From: Cyanoderma ruficeps
Lineage: Eukaryota > Chordata > Aves > Passeriformes > Timaliidae
DNA: 64,000 bases
Direction of reading: 5' to 3'
NCBI GenBank assembly: GCA_008694505.1
Contig: VZDJ01004378.1
Location: 21,034,239-21,098,238, forward strand
Positions 51,447-63,300 of this stretch are shown one piece after another. The position numbers were made by a program, and so were the translations under genes. The notes under the pieces were generated by a model. It was not told the DNA's origin and searched no databases. It worked only from the letters and a program-made list of their open reading frames with translations. Numbering within the stretch: the first letter of the stretch is position 1; each line of letters opens with the position of its first letter.

Positions 51447-51838
51447 CTCTTTAGCTTTTGTTTCAGATCTGTATCTCTACCCTGACCTATTGGTTGCATA
51501 AATGCTACCAATTTGATTTCATGGGGAAATACAAAGGTTTATTTAAAATTGTAATTTTAAATACTGGCTCATACATATGTAACCAAACTAATTTTCACAT
51601 TTAAGCTTAGATTCATACACCTTTTACATGAACAAAAATTTTGGTCCCCTCTGTTTTAAGAATGGCTGCAACATACATTCCATTTCAGAATCTATAATTA
51701 AAAAAAATGGAATATTCAACTTGACTGGAACTTTCTTTTTGTTCTCCCTTCTGACACTAATTCTGCTGCCCCACTTTTTCATGTGCTCACCTCTCCCATT
51801 TTTTCAATATAAGTTTTGTCTATCCCACACTCATCTTC

Positions 51839-52598
51839 ACAGAATCACTAGGTTGGAGGAGACCTCCAAGGTCATCAAGTCCAACCCATGCCCCAACACC
51901 TCACTAAACCATGGCGCCAAGTGCCACATCCAGTCTTTCTTTAAACACATCCAGGGATGGTGACTCCACCACCGCGCCAGGCAGACCATTACAATACTTT
52001 ATCACCCTTTCTGTAAAAAACTTTTCCTAATATCCAACCTACACTTCCCTTGGCACAGCTTGAGACTGTGTCCTCTCGTTCTGTCAGTTGCTGCCTGGAG
52101 AAAGAGACCAATCCACCTGACTAGAACCACCTTTCAGGGAGTTGTAGAGAGTGATAAGGTCACCTCTGAGTCTCCTTTTCTCCAGGCTAAACAACCCCAG
52201 CTCCCTCAGTCATTCCTCACAGGGTTTGTGTTCCAAGCCCCTCACCAGCCTCATTCCCTCCTCTGGACACGCTCAAGTATCTCAATGTCCTTCCTCAACC
52301 GAGGGCCAGAGCTGGACACAGCACTCAGAGTGTGGCCTCACCAGTGACAGGTACAGGGGAGGAATGACCTCCCTGCTCCTGCTGGCCACACCATTCCTGA
52401 TCAGGCCAGGATGCCCTTGGCCCTCCTGGCCACCAAGGCACACTCCTGGCTCCTGTTCAGCTGCTGCCATCAGAACCCCCAGGTCCCTTTCCTCCTGGGC
52501 ACTGTCCAGCCACACCGTCCGCAGCCTACAGCATTGCAGGGGGTTATTGTGGCCAAAATGCAGGACTCAGCACTTGGACCTATTAATCATCTTTTTGG
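51839..52598 (-). repeat. CR1 LINE, about 760 bp
   Basis: The plus strand begins CACAGAATCACTAGGTTGGA and AGACCTCCAAGGTCATCAAG, the reverse of a CR1 tail. It continues with CCACCGCGCCAGG-type 3' UTR sequence, TCCTTTTCTCCAGGCTAAAC and CTCACAGGGTTTGTGTTCCA, ending near CAGCACTTGGACCTATTAAT. It is relatively well preserved, so it leaves a 200-codon plus-strand frame (52151-52753) that reads the repeat antisense and is not a gene. Confidence 0.95.
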
Positions 52599-55500
52599 AG
52601 GTGCTGTGGAAAATGAAGGGAGAATCCAGCCACACAGCCACTGCAGGTTTAAAACAGTTAACACTTACGCAAGCCTGCCTGGTTTTTCCCAGTATTCTTC
52701 AAAAAAGTTTATCTCAGTCTCCAGATTATGAAGAAATGCAAAAGGCTTTATAAATACCATCTCATATGCAAATATGACCACTGGATACGGCATGCATTCA
52801 AGAGACCAAAACAAAATTAAGATAAAAACAAACCAATCAACAGCACAAGAGAAAATCACCTCTGTTTAGTGAGCTTTTTATTTATCATGTTCATCAGTTC
52901 TCTCCAGACACATCAGCCTCTTCTAAAGTATATATATAGTTATCTTTCTTTATCTGCTTTCTTAAATATCATGACAATTGTCATATTTGTTGAAGCTCTG
53001 TAACATATTACAGGAGAGACACATCTTGAATTTATCCTTCAGTTTAGCCTTTTTTTGTTATTTACTATGACTTCAGTAAATCTACTAAATTGCTCCTTAG
53101 TTTCTGCCTCAGGATAAAAAATCCAAGCATATTTAAAGAAAGACTTTTTTCAGGTATATTTTGAAAGGACAGAAACCATTCCATTCTGTCAAAGTGGTAC
53201 AAAAGCTATTCTTTTTAACATTGTTCCTTCCAAACTGAGATCTGTTCCACAAACCTCAAGTCCAATCTGCACTGATTTAAAAACACCTGCACTTATGCAA
53301 TGTAGTGGCAAGCCCACCAAACACTCCTAGAAGCGGGAAGCAACACTGGCTGCTCCCAAAGGTCTGAGAGTCAGCTTGAAAACCACTGTATCACATCTGC
53401 ATACCCACATTTTGTACTATTTCCAGATGGAGTCAGGTAAGGTCAACATGATTTATTACCCACAAGTTCAGCAGCGCACAAGCACCATCATAGTCCTTCC
53501 ACACTGATCCAAGGAGGACCTCAAAACAGAACAGCAGCTATTCCCAACCTAAATTAATAAGTGTAGCACCTAAATACAAAGCTGTAGGGATGCTTACACT
53601 CATCATAATGGGATAGATATTAACTGATAGCTTGTACAATGTAGGTAATCCAGGCTTCAGATCTCATTTTCCAGTCTCTCTGCTCCGGCCAGCAGAAAGT
53701 GATGAAAGCTTTAGAACATAAAAACATACAAACAACTTCCAAAACATTCTAAATAAACCGACCACAAAAAAAATTATGAAAAATCAAAAAGGGAAGCAGA
53801 ATGGTATCTGAGACTACTTCATGCATGCAAAAATACAGCAATATTCCCATTTCCAAACTCTTGGTTTGATTCTGAAACATTCTTGCATCTCATAAAAAAA
53901 TGTAATATGCTATGAGAAGTGGTTTTTTATATTGAGCTGCTTAGCAACACCTGCATTCAAATAGCCTCTGGGTAACTTTGACAAAAACTGATCTGACATC
54001 TGACAGGCCCCATTTTTTTTTTAAATAAAAGGAAGAAGCAAGCCCACAAATGGGATATATTAAAACACCCATCTATGTTTTAGCTTAAAGAAGATTGTCA
54101 GATAAGGAGATGCTCCCCAGTTTCTGCCTCAGGCTAAAAATAACACCTATATTTTGCTGTAGAAGTCAACTGCTTGAGGTGCAGTATTTCACACAAGGTA
54201 ATTACAATGCACACCATCCTCAAGAGGATGCAAGGTATCTTTATGCACACTCACTGTACAAGTTTTGTTAATTTTTAGCTTATTTCTATTTTCACAAAAT
54301 TACCTTTAGGGTTTCTATGCCTTTCTAGCCATTAAGAAGTACTACAGATTTGGTCCTTTTTCAATTCTGTAAGTAATGGCTCAAAAGAGTAGAGAAATAA
54401 GCTGAATAGGAAATTCTTTGACAGATGTGTGTTAGGATGAACAAAATTCTAGCTATGCCATTCAGAAGTGTCTGAATGCAGGTACCTAAATATTTGGTTG
54501 TCAAGTGCAGGTCCCTAATTTAATTGTTAAGAATGCTCAAAGTGCCCAATTCCAATATACTTCATTGAAATGCTTTATCAGAGCCCTTAGCACACCAAAT
54601 ATATGTTTCTTAAACATTCAGCTGTAGAATTCCAACTCTGAAAAACTACCACATTTCTGAGATGTCTACAGTCTTTACTACCTTTCTGAAAGAAATGTGA
54701 CCATTTTATAGGCTCAAACATTTTGAAAAACAATGACAAATCATTAACTAATAATTTAAGCTCCAAATATACCCTTTATCTCTTCTCAGCATAATGTATC
54801 GTAAATGAATGTAATTTAAAATGTGAAAAAAAATAATGTGGACCATCTCAATTCATATCTTCATCTATTTTTTTTAAAAGAATAAAACCAAAGGACCGCT
54901 CTGTCAAATGTCTCTACACTCAGTTTTTAAATCTTTCAGCATTTCTCAGCATTTTGTAGACACTTTCAGCTTTTGTCTAATTGAAATGACAATGTCATAC
55001 AACTGTCCTTTAAAGTACCATGTTACAGACACACACATGCACACAAAATCTTCCACCTTGGAGTTAGTGCATTAATTTCAAGAACTTTTTACAAAAGGAC
55101 TGCAGAGCTTTTATAGGAAGGAAAAAATGGTAACCCTACATATGGCTGTGTAACAGACAGAAGTTAAACAACTCATTTAGTACAGGTCGAAACCATCATT
55201 TTCTAGAGGACCAAGCACTTCCATGCTCCACTCCAATTTCCACATTCCAAAATACCTACGTCTTTACTCAAAACAGATCTTACTCAAAACTACTCCTCAA
55301 AAGAAAACAAACTATAAACAGATAAAGATAAGCTTTTGACTTTGTGTTCTAGAGGCAGCTGTAGCAGCTACCAGCTTCAGGAAAAAATACAATTAAATAG
55401 TACCTTTGAAAAGATAATAGTTACTAAATCAGCACAAAGAACAGAGCAGTCATGCATGGAATCTTCGCTGCATTCCAGGCTGTTTTCCTACATTCTGAAG

Positions 55501-56199
55501 AACATGTATCATACAAGACAAAATGAGGAGAGTTGACCAGTGAACACAAGTGTAGGTAAGGTGCTGCTAAGTATTGTTTTCTGACCAGAGATCAACACGA
55601 TTTTTGATATCAGACTTGTTGAAAACATGAAGTCATGGTCCTATTTCAGACTGGATTTAGTCTATAAAATTTCAAAAGCTTCATCACCACAAATAAAAAA
55701 TACACATACGCCATCTCAGTCTGTGAGTAACAGCCTGGGACAAAGACTACAAGCACAACCATTGCCAAACTTCAAACAGCTAAGGCTAACAAGGCACTGA
55801 CATAGTTCTGGCTGGGCAAAGCACTGCTGAATTCATCAATATTAATAATAATTCCTTGTTCAACCTGCAAAGACAAAATATATGGAAGAAATTGAAACTA
55901 TACTTTGTATCACTGATTACTCTGTTCATGGCACCTTGGAAGAAGTATTCAGATCAAAATTGTTCTAACAGCAGACTAAAGAGTTCCTTTCGAAATGACC
56001 TCTCACCCTATATTGTTTGGTTTAGACTTTTTTAATGTTCACTTTGTTGAATAATCTGAGTCTGCGTACCAGAATATTAATTAACTCCTAAACTCTGCAA
56101 TAAAGTTTCAGAAGCTCAACAATCCCAAGGAATATATAGAGTAACTAGTGAACAGGGATCATGACACAAAGCCAACAGATACCACACCGAGTTTCTGCA

Positions 56200-56550
56200 G
56201 GGAAAACAAGGAAATAATCATAGAGAGGTATCTCATCATATAGGAGAGATCTTAGAAATGTGGACCACACTGTCAGCTGATGCTTGCTAACAGTTTACAC
56301 AAGTTGAAAAGGAGACTGAATGAGTATTTTGCACATAAATTCATGTTAATTTCTGTATATTTAGCAATCATTATATGGTGTTGCAAGTCGTTGACATGAA
56401 AACTTCCAAGCTGCTAGAAAACTATTTCACAGGAAACACCAGACAATATTTTTGCAGGCTTTTTCCTATGTGTCTGATTATGGCCATGGTAGGAGCAGGA
56501 CACCGAACAAGGTGGCTCTTTAGTCAGATACACTACAATTAGTCTTATTT
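56200..56550 (+). repeat. Possible ancient CR1 copy
   Basis: TAGAGAGGTATCTCATC, GACTGAATGAGTATTTTGCA and, near the end, CCTATGTGTCTGATTATGGC with GGACACCGAACAAGGTGGCT are reminiscent of the 3' end of old CR1 lineages (a motif of the type CTGGATGGACC followed by GGTCTGAC). Divergence is high. Confidence 0.45.
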
Positions 56551-57204
56551 TACTGGTGTACAGAGAGGAAAATTTAAGCAAAAGAGCTTTACAAATTAAA
56601 TACACCTTAAGTGCATACAGTGGGAAGAGACCAATCCAGGTAAGAGCAGGTTTCAGAGGAAAACCCATATTCCTACAAACAGTAAACCGCATATTGCATG
56701 GAAAACAGTTCATAAAATATGTACCAGTACTACAGTGGACAACTAGGACATGCACAGGTTTGTATAATTCACAAAAATAAGTTGCAGGGACAGAGAATGC
56801 TGAGAGAGGGAACAGTGAAAGAAGGGAATTCCCTGTTACTGCTTCCTTGGCTTTTGCCTACTGCTATGGTCTCTCATACACCTCACAGATGTATGTGGCT
56901 TAGAAACCACACATACAAACAGCTGTTACTTCACAACACTTTTTCCCCAGCTGAGGCTGCATGCATTTTGCCCAACTATCCTGCCTTTGTACCTCAAATC
57001 TTGTTATATCACCTATTTCTGCCAAGTAAAGCCTGTCTAGATTGTTGCTTTTCCAAAAAACCAAATCCACATTTTTTTCCAACTGTCCCAGGCAGACACC
57101 AAGTATAGACCTAGGCTCTGTGCAACAGTGCATGCAGGAGACAATGGACGTAAATTTAAGGACAGATCAAAAGAAAAAACACTTTCATCTCAAGGAGAGT
57201 CATG

Positions 57205-57335
57205 TTCCAGTAGTATTGCCCAAGGAAGCTGCAAAGACTTCATCCTTGGAGATTTTCAAGGTCTGACTGGATGCAACAAGGTTGAATTAAAGACCTCCTG
57301 AGGTTCCTTTCAACCTTAATTACACTTAGATTCAA
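57205..57335 (+). repeat. CR1 LINE 3' end, about 130 bp
   Basis: GTATTGCCCAAGGAAGCTGC, AAGACTTCATCCTTGGAGAT and GATTTTCAAGGTCTGACTGG are followed by GACCTCCTGAGGTTCC and TTTCAACC, then a TTAGATTC-like end. This is a 5'-truncated plus-strand CR1. Confidence 0.85.
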
Positions 57336-58061
57336 TATCTACATAAAGAAAATACCCAGCACTGCCCTGGACTACGCTTCTCTAAGTCTCTCACCTACTA
57401 AAAAGCTTCTGACTTAAGAGATTCAAGACACCAATCACTTAACTCAGGTTTCAGATCAAGAAAATCAATTAAATAATGCATAAAACACTGTGTGAAGCCC
57501 ATACCTAGCACTTTGTTTTTGTACTTTTGTTTGAAGTTGAGTAACGGTTGAAAGTCAAGATAGGTAAAAACTGCAGATGGCACGGCATTGCTTTTGTTTC
57601 TCTGAGGGGTTTTGTTTGGTTAATTTCTTTTCTTAAGCTTACCTTAACTCAGGATAACGTTCTTGTATTTTGTACCAAACACAGCTACATCTAAGATGAT
57701 GTGACTATTACATGGTAAGACTATGCAACAGAGTTGAATGTAAGATTTGCAGGCCTAGAGTAAGAGAGACCTAAATGTTCCATTCAGTTCTTCATAGCAA
57801 CATGCAAGCAGATCAAATACAGTAAAATCCTGAAATAAAACATCAGGGTTGTGTTTTTTATTTTAATTTCCCATGACCTTGTGTAGCACAGAAAATAAGT
57901 CATCCACTTAGCCTTCCAATTGAAATTCTTTAAACACACAACTCCAACCTGGGGGGGAAAAAAGTTGCAGAGAAAACCATACATGAGTTTAAATATATGT
58001 AATGAATGTAAACTACATACAGTTTTAAGAACTCAGTACAAACTTGTATGGAACTAATCAA

Positions 58062-60330
58062 CAGTGGCCCTTCCAACTTGCCCCCGACCAGGACTCCCAG
58101 GTCCTTTTCCACAGGGCTGCTCTCCAGTGTTACATTACCCAGTTTATCTGTACATCCAGGGTTGCCCCATCCCATGTGCAGAATCCAACACTTGCAATTT
58201 TTAAACTTCATAGGGTTGGTGATTGCCCAGCCCTTTTATTTGTCAAAGTTCCTCTGTCTCCATGGCAATCAACAGCTCCTCCCAACTTAGTGCCATCAGC
58301 AAGCTTACATAGCATTCCTTCGAGTCCTGCGTCCAAGTCACTTATGAAGATGTTTAAAAGCACGGGGCCAAGGATGGAGCCCTGCAGAGTCCCACTAGTG
58401 ACAGGTCACCACCCTAATGTAACCCCATTCACCATAACCCTTTGCTCACAGTTGCGCACCCACCATGCGACATGTTTATCCAGCTGTGTGCTGGACATTT
58501 TGTCCAGAAGGATCCTGTGACAGACATTATCAAAAGCTTTACCAAAATCCAAAAAATCACAACAGATACCCACTGATCAAATGGGGAGTCACCTCATCAA
58601 AAAAAGAAATTAAGTTTGACAAGCAGGACTTCATGAACCTGTGCTGGCTGTGACCCATGACTGCATTGTGCTCCAGGTGTTTCTCAGTAACTCCCAACAT
58701 AAACCTCTCCATAATTTTACCAGGAACTGAAGTGGGACAGAGACCTCTGGTTACCAGGGCATCCTTCTGGCCCTTCTGGAAAATTGGGGCATCATCAAGT
58801 TCCAGTCAATTGGGACCTTTTCAGATTCCTGAGACCATTCAAGAATCATTGAGAAAGGCCTTGTGATGACTTCAGCCAGCTCCTTGAGTACCCTTGGATG
58901 AATCCTATCAGGTCTTATAGACTTTGAGAGATTCAGTCAGAGAAGAAAATCCTCCACAACACTGGGGTTCACTGAGTGTTTATCATTCTCACAGTCATGG
59001 TTCTCCAGCTCAGGACACTGGGACTCCAAGAGGCCACCACCAGTGTTGAAGACTGAAGTGAAGAAACCATTAAATGACTCTGCTCTGCCTACATTCCAGT
59101 TTGTGAGGTGACCATCCTCACCACATTTATTATTTCTGCACTGCCTTTTACTATTAACATACTTTTAAAAGCCCTTTTTATGGTCTCCCACAGTTCTGTC
59201 CAGATTCAGTTCTGACTCATCTTCAGCTACACAAATTTTCTCCCAAGAGAGGTGAAACAGCATCTTTGCAATCACCCCGAGTCCATGAACACTGCTTCCA
59301 CTGGACACAGACTTTCCTTTTTGCCTTAGCTGCAGAAGAAGATGCCTGCTCAGACAAGTTACCCTTTTGTCTCACATGCCTGACTTCCAACATTTTCAAA
59401 TTACCTGCTCCTGTACTCTTAGAAGGTGCTGCTTCAGTGACCAGCATTGTTAGACCACAGCACCTTCAAAAGCATCTTCCCAAGGGACTTTACTCACCAG
59501 TCCCCTAAGCAGCCTGAAGCCTGCTCTCCTCATGCCCATTTTAAACTTGGTCGCTTCATGGTCACTGTGGCCAAGACAGCCACCAGTCACTTCACTCCAC
59601 TCACAAGCCCCTCTCTGATCAAGGCAACAAATTAGGAAGAGCACCTTTCCTAGTCAACTCCCTTAGCATCTATCTTAAGCTAGCATCCAGGTATTCTAGA
59701 AATCTTCTGAACCTTTTTGTACCAGCTGTGTGGTGCTCTCAGTTAACATCTGGCAAGTTGAAGTCCCCCATAAGAACAAGGGTGGCTGATTTATAGATAC
59801 GCCTTAGCTCCTTAAACTATAGTTTGTCAGTGCTGTCATCCTAGCTGGGCTGCCTATAGAAGATGCTCACAACGAGGTTTGTCCCTTAATCCTTACTCAG
59901 TAGCTCTCAACAGTGCCATTGTCAACTCCAAGCTCCAGACATTCCAGCCCCTCGATGACCTACATCACCTCTTCACCTCACCTTCCCTGCCTGATCTCTC
60001 CTGAAGAGCCTGGAACTGTCCATTGTAACAGTCACGGGACTAATCCCAGCAGGTTTCCCTTATGTTAATGTTGCCACACCTCTGGGCCTAAGGAAGCTCC
60101 TCTTTCTGTGTGCATTGGTGTAGGAACATCTCAAGTGCAGTTCACTGTAGCCAACACCTCATGGGGATGACTAAAGGACCACGTGAGCACAAAATCCCTC
60201 AAATTTTGCGATGCAGTTCCATTGCTTATCACAGGGAAACCTGGTTTTCTCCCAGGCTTGCCAGTGATAAGCAACAGATGGGCACACCAGGTTTGGAAGG
60301 TACACACACAGCCATTTAGATGCTGCCACA
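58062..60330 (-). repeat. Long CR1 LINE ORF2 segment (endonuclease to reverse transcriptase), degenerate and lacking its 3' end
   Basis: This is the longest transposon piece in the window. Read on the plus strand it gives the reverse complement of CR1 ORF2: CACTTATGAAGATGTTTAAA, CACGGGGCCAAGGATGGAGC, CAAAAGCTTTACCAAAATCC, CTTGAGTACCCTTGGATGAA, GTTGAAGTCCCCCATAAGAA and finally a TGCATTGGTGTAGGAAC motif near 60110, which lies early in ORF2. It therefore spans much of the endonuclease and reverse-transcriptase coding region, but numerous stops and indels kill the frame. The expected ~650 bp of 3' region (compare 15167-15830) is absent at its lower end. Small frames between 58044 and 60365 belong to this element. 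Confidence 0.9.
60224..60272. repeat. Imperfect inverted repeat (potential hairpin)
   Basis: Left arm GCTTATCACAGGGAAACCTG (60224-60243, plus one more G) and right arm CCAGGCTTGCCAGTGATAAG (60252-60271, plus one more C) are reverse complements at 18 of 21 positions, separated by a 7-base loop. It lies at the 5' end of the long CR1 segment and may be part of it. Confidence 0.7.
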
Positions 60331-63300
60331 TGAATTCGGGGATTGAAAGTCTTCCAGACTTTTAAGTTTATTAAAAAGTTAGTTGTGATTGGTTTTCTTG
60401 GTCAAGTAACTTCCAGTACCTAGCTATGTCAGGATATTAAAGCACACTCTTAAACAAAACAAAACTTCAAAAAGATAAGGATAAGCTCACCATGTGCCAA
60501 AAAAAGATGGAAAGAAAATATATGCCCTTTGAACAGGTATTCTCAGGAGACTTGGTCAAAATCAGAATTCACAAAGGCATTAAGAGAAAAACCAACTGGA
60601 TATAAACAATCTCAATACTATTCTTTTATTAGAACCTGAAAATGCTCATATTCACCCTGCCACATCTGAAGAACCATAAATGGAATCCTAATAAGATGTG
60701 TTAACGACACAAAGCCAGCAGAAGAATGGTCTAACCTATCATGAATGGTTGACCAGGTCAAACAAATGTATTTCAGTTTTCCATCATAACACTAACACAT
60801 CTGCATGAATGGTAAGGGTATCAGTCTAATGGAGAGTTTTTTCTAGTACTTTGAACAACCACTTATTGAGGCTCCTTTTTCCCCAACACATGCAAAAAGA
60901 AACAAGTTGTTTTACAGTACAACAGATGTTAGACAAGGGAAAGACACTACCTCATTAAGACATGACATGAAGACACTTTAATCCTCAGGTAGGGAATCAC
61001 TAAGAAAGATAATGCTGAAGGCAAACATCTAATCAAAAGAGCTCAAAAGTAGTACAGGATTGCACTCCTCTCTCTAGTTTCCAGCCATTCACAGAAGAAT
61101 TTCAATTCCTTTACGACACACACAGTAATTGCTACGCCTGATACACGTAGCACTTAAATTTTCTTAACTTTTTTTCCAACTGGAAAACAGCAACTTTCTG
61201 TTAAATCTCCTCAAGTGAGCACACTGGACTTCTCTAGTGGCAGGAACTCTCTTTCCCCACAGAAAGCACTCCCTGCTCTGCTTACTTTCAAGGCTGTTGT
61301 TCAGTGTGACACCTACCAAGCACCACACATGCAGAACCTTCTACACACACAGGCAGACCCCTGACAGGAAGCCTTCAGTGGGGGTGCAAGAAGGGATATC
61401 CTTACTGCTGTTCAGAAGACGAGAGATGAACACAGACTGGCTGAACAGCCTTTGCAGAGTCTGTATTCAAATCACTCCAACCTTTCACTCCAGTATTTCC
61501 GACAAACAGGTCAGAAGACTGTTGTGTCTTGGGTCTGTCGGCCTCAGGTACAAAATACACAGATCAGTGTTCCTTACACCTTTTAAAATCATTCATCACC
61601 CTGTTATTAACAAAAGAACACTTCCCAACTTAGATGGCTTCCATCTGGTTAAGTAAAAATGTAAACTTTATCTATACTGCGCACATTACATAAACCCCAG
61701 CTATATAACTGTCCTTCCCAAATGAACCAAGACTTTGATTATATATACACCTTTGTAATAAAAGTAACCACAAAAATACTTGTTATTCTCCTTTTTGGAG
61801 TTCAAAAAAAACAAACCCAAAAAAACCTTATTCACACAGCTATACCAGCATAATCCATCCTCAAATGTAAAGTTACAGAAGTAAAGCTGCAGTTTCACCA
61901 GTGCAGCTCGGTTTGCTTGGAACTGGACATAATTATTATAACAATAAAAAACATAACTCTCACCCTATATGTGGATCCTCACAAAGCACTGTCAGTGACT
62001 AATGGGAGCTCTGTGTTTAAATAGGCACTAGCACAACGGTAAATAAGAAAAATGCTGCCAGTAAACTCAACACCTGCATCAAGTGAGTACCTGCAAATTG
62101 AGAAACACATTCCAAACATAGTTAAAAATGGTTATGAAATTTAATAATTAGGGAAGGAAACATACACAGTAATGATAATTGCATACAATTCAGTTACCTT
62201 TTACAACCTGAAGAACTGTTATGAATCAAAAAAACCCAAATTCCACAGCACTTAATATTTACCCGACTTTCAAGAAACTCCTTCATGATCGTTGAAAGGA
62301 AAAACATTGCATTTCTGAAGCCATTTTCAAAAGTCACCATTACTTAGATAAGCACTAGTGCTGAGAAGGTAAAAACCAGCCTTTACTTTTATCATGGTGG
62401 TCTCTAAATACAAAGCATTGTCAACTTCCAACCTGCCACCATCTGTTTTTACAGCTTCCACTATGGTTTCTGTCCTCCACCAACATCTATACAAAAAACA
62501 CTTAAAGACACAGAACTCTTTAAGGACTGGCCCTATTACCTTCCCATTGAACAGGAGAGAAATTAATCATTAATGAGTAATCTGCTGACATTTTTCATGC
62601 CTGTTTCAAGGTAAGTTTGTGTTGTCTCAGTTTTCTTATTCTGCCACCTTTCCTATCAATAAATTCTCCAGCTGCATTGCAAATGAAATTAAATCCTACT
62701 TCTTTGGGGTAAAACCTATTTTTGTATTCAGTTTCGGGCAGAAAAGCTTTTAGACACTTTGTATCTTCTAGGAGTGCATTTTTTCAACAGGTACCTATTT
62801 TAATTTCAGAGGATCTTATTGGTCCCCACCACAGTGGCATAATGATCATACAGAGGAGATATTTAGTATAAAATGTCTACTTCATTCTTACAAAAGTTAT
62901 TTTATTGAAAAAGTAGACAATGAAACATCCAGCAAAGCTCTAAAAGAGCATCTTCTGAGAAGCCATTTTAAAACATACACCATGAAGAACTACAAGTGGT
63001 AAAATTCAGTGGATGCTACTACCAAGTCACTATGTATTGCAGAGTAAAGCTATGCCTAGCATCTAGTGAGAAAGACAGCAAAAACCTGGAGTGTTGCAGA
63101 TTACTCCAAAAAGCCATCTACATCACAGCCTTCTTTTGTCTGAGAACTTCAGCTGACCAGGTTGAATCAATACTTTAAAACATTTTCCCATGACTACAGA
63201 GCTGTATGAAAGACGTGACAAGTAAATAGTCTGCAAAGCATTAACCGGTAAGTAGGTACTTACATCTGACACTGGAGACTGTTTCTGAAGCTGTTCACTA

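Larger units (their letters stand above)
41476..51838 (-). other. PAWR large upstream intron, part 2
   Basis: This is intronic by position. It contains a short CA microsatellite (43543-43558), a diverged CR1 (46225-46560) and a 19-A tract (51428-51446). A slightly richer C/T segment near 50750-51000 has no protein or repeat similarity that I recognise. The other open frames here are short and lack coding-like composition. Confidence 0.7.
52599..58061 (-). other. PAWR large upstream intron, part 3
   Basis: This is intronic by position, between the CR1 copies at 51839-52598 and 58062-60330. It includes an old CR1 (56200-56550), a CR1 3' end (57205-57335) and a weak exon-like segment on the minus strand (55772-55864). 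The rest is AT-rich with no recognisable gene. Confidence 0.7.

Noticed and set aside
52151..52753. Longest open frame in the window, 200 codons on the plus strand.
   Set aside because: It reads the CR1 at 51839-52598 in antisense; length comes from repeat composition, not from a gene.
61237..61656. 139-codon plus-strand open frame starting MAGTLFPHRK.
   Set aside because: No recognisable domain, no splice context or nearby promoter signs, composition like translated intron. Several such frames are expected in 64 kb.
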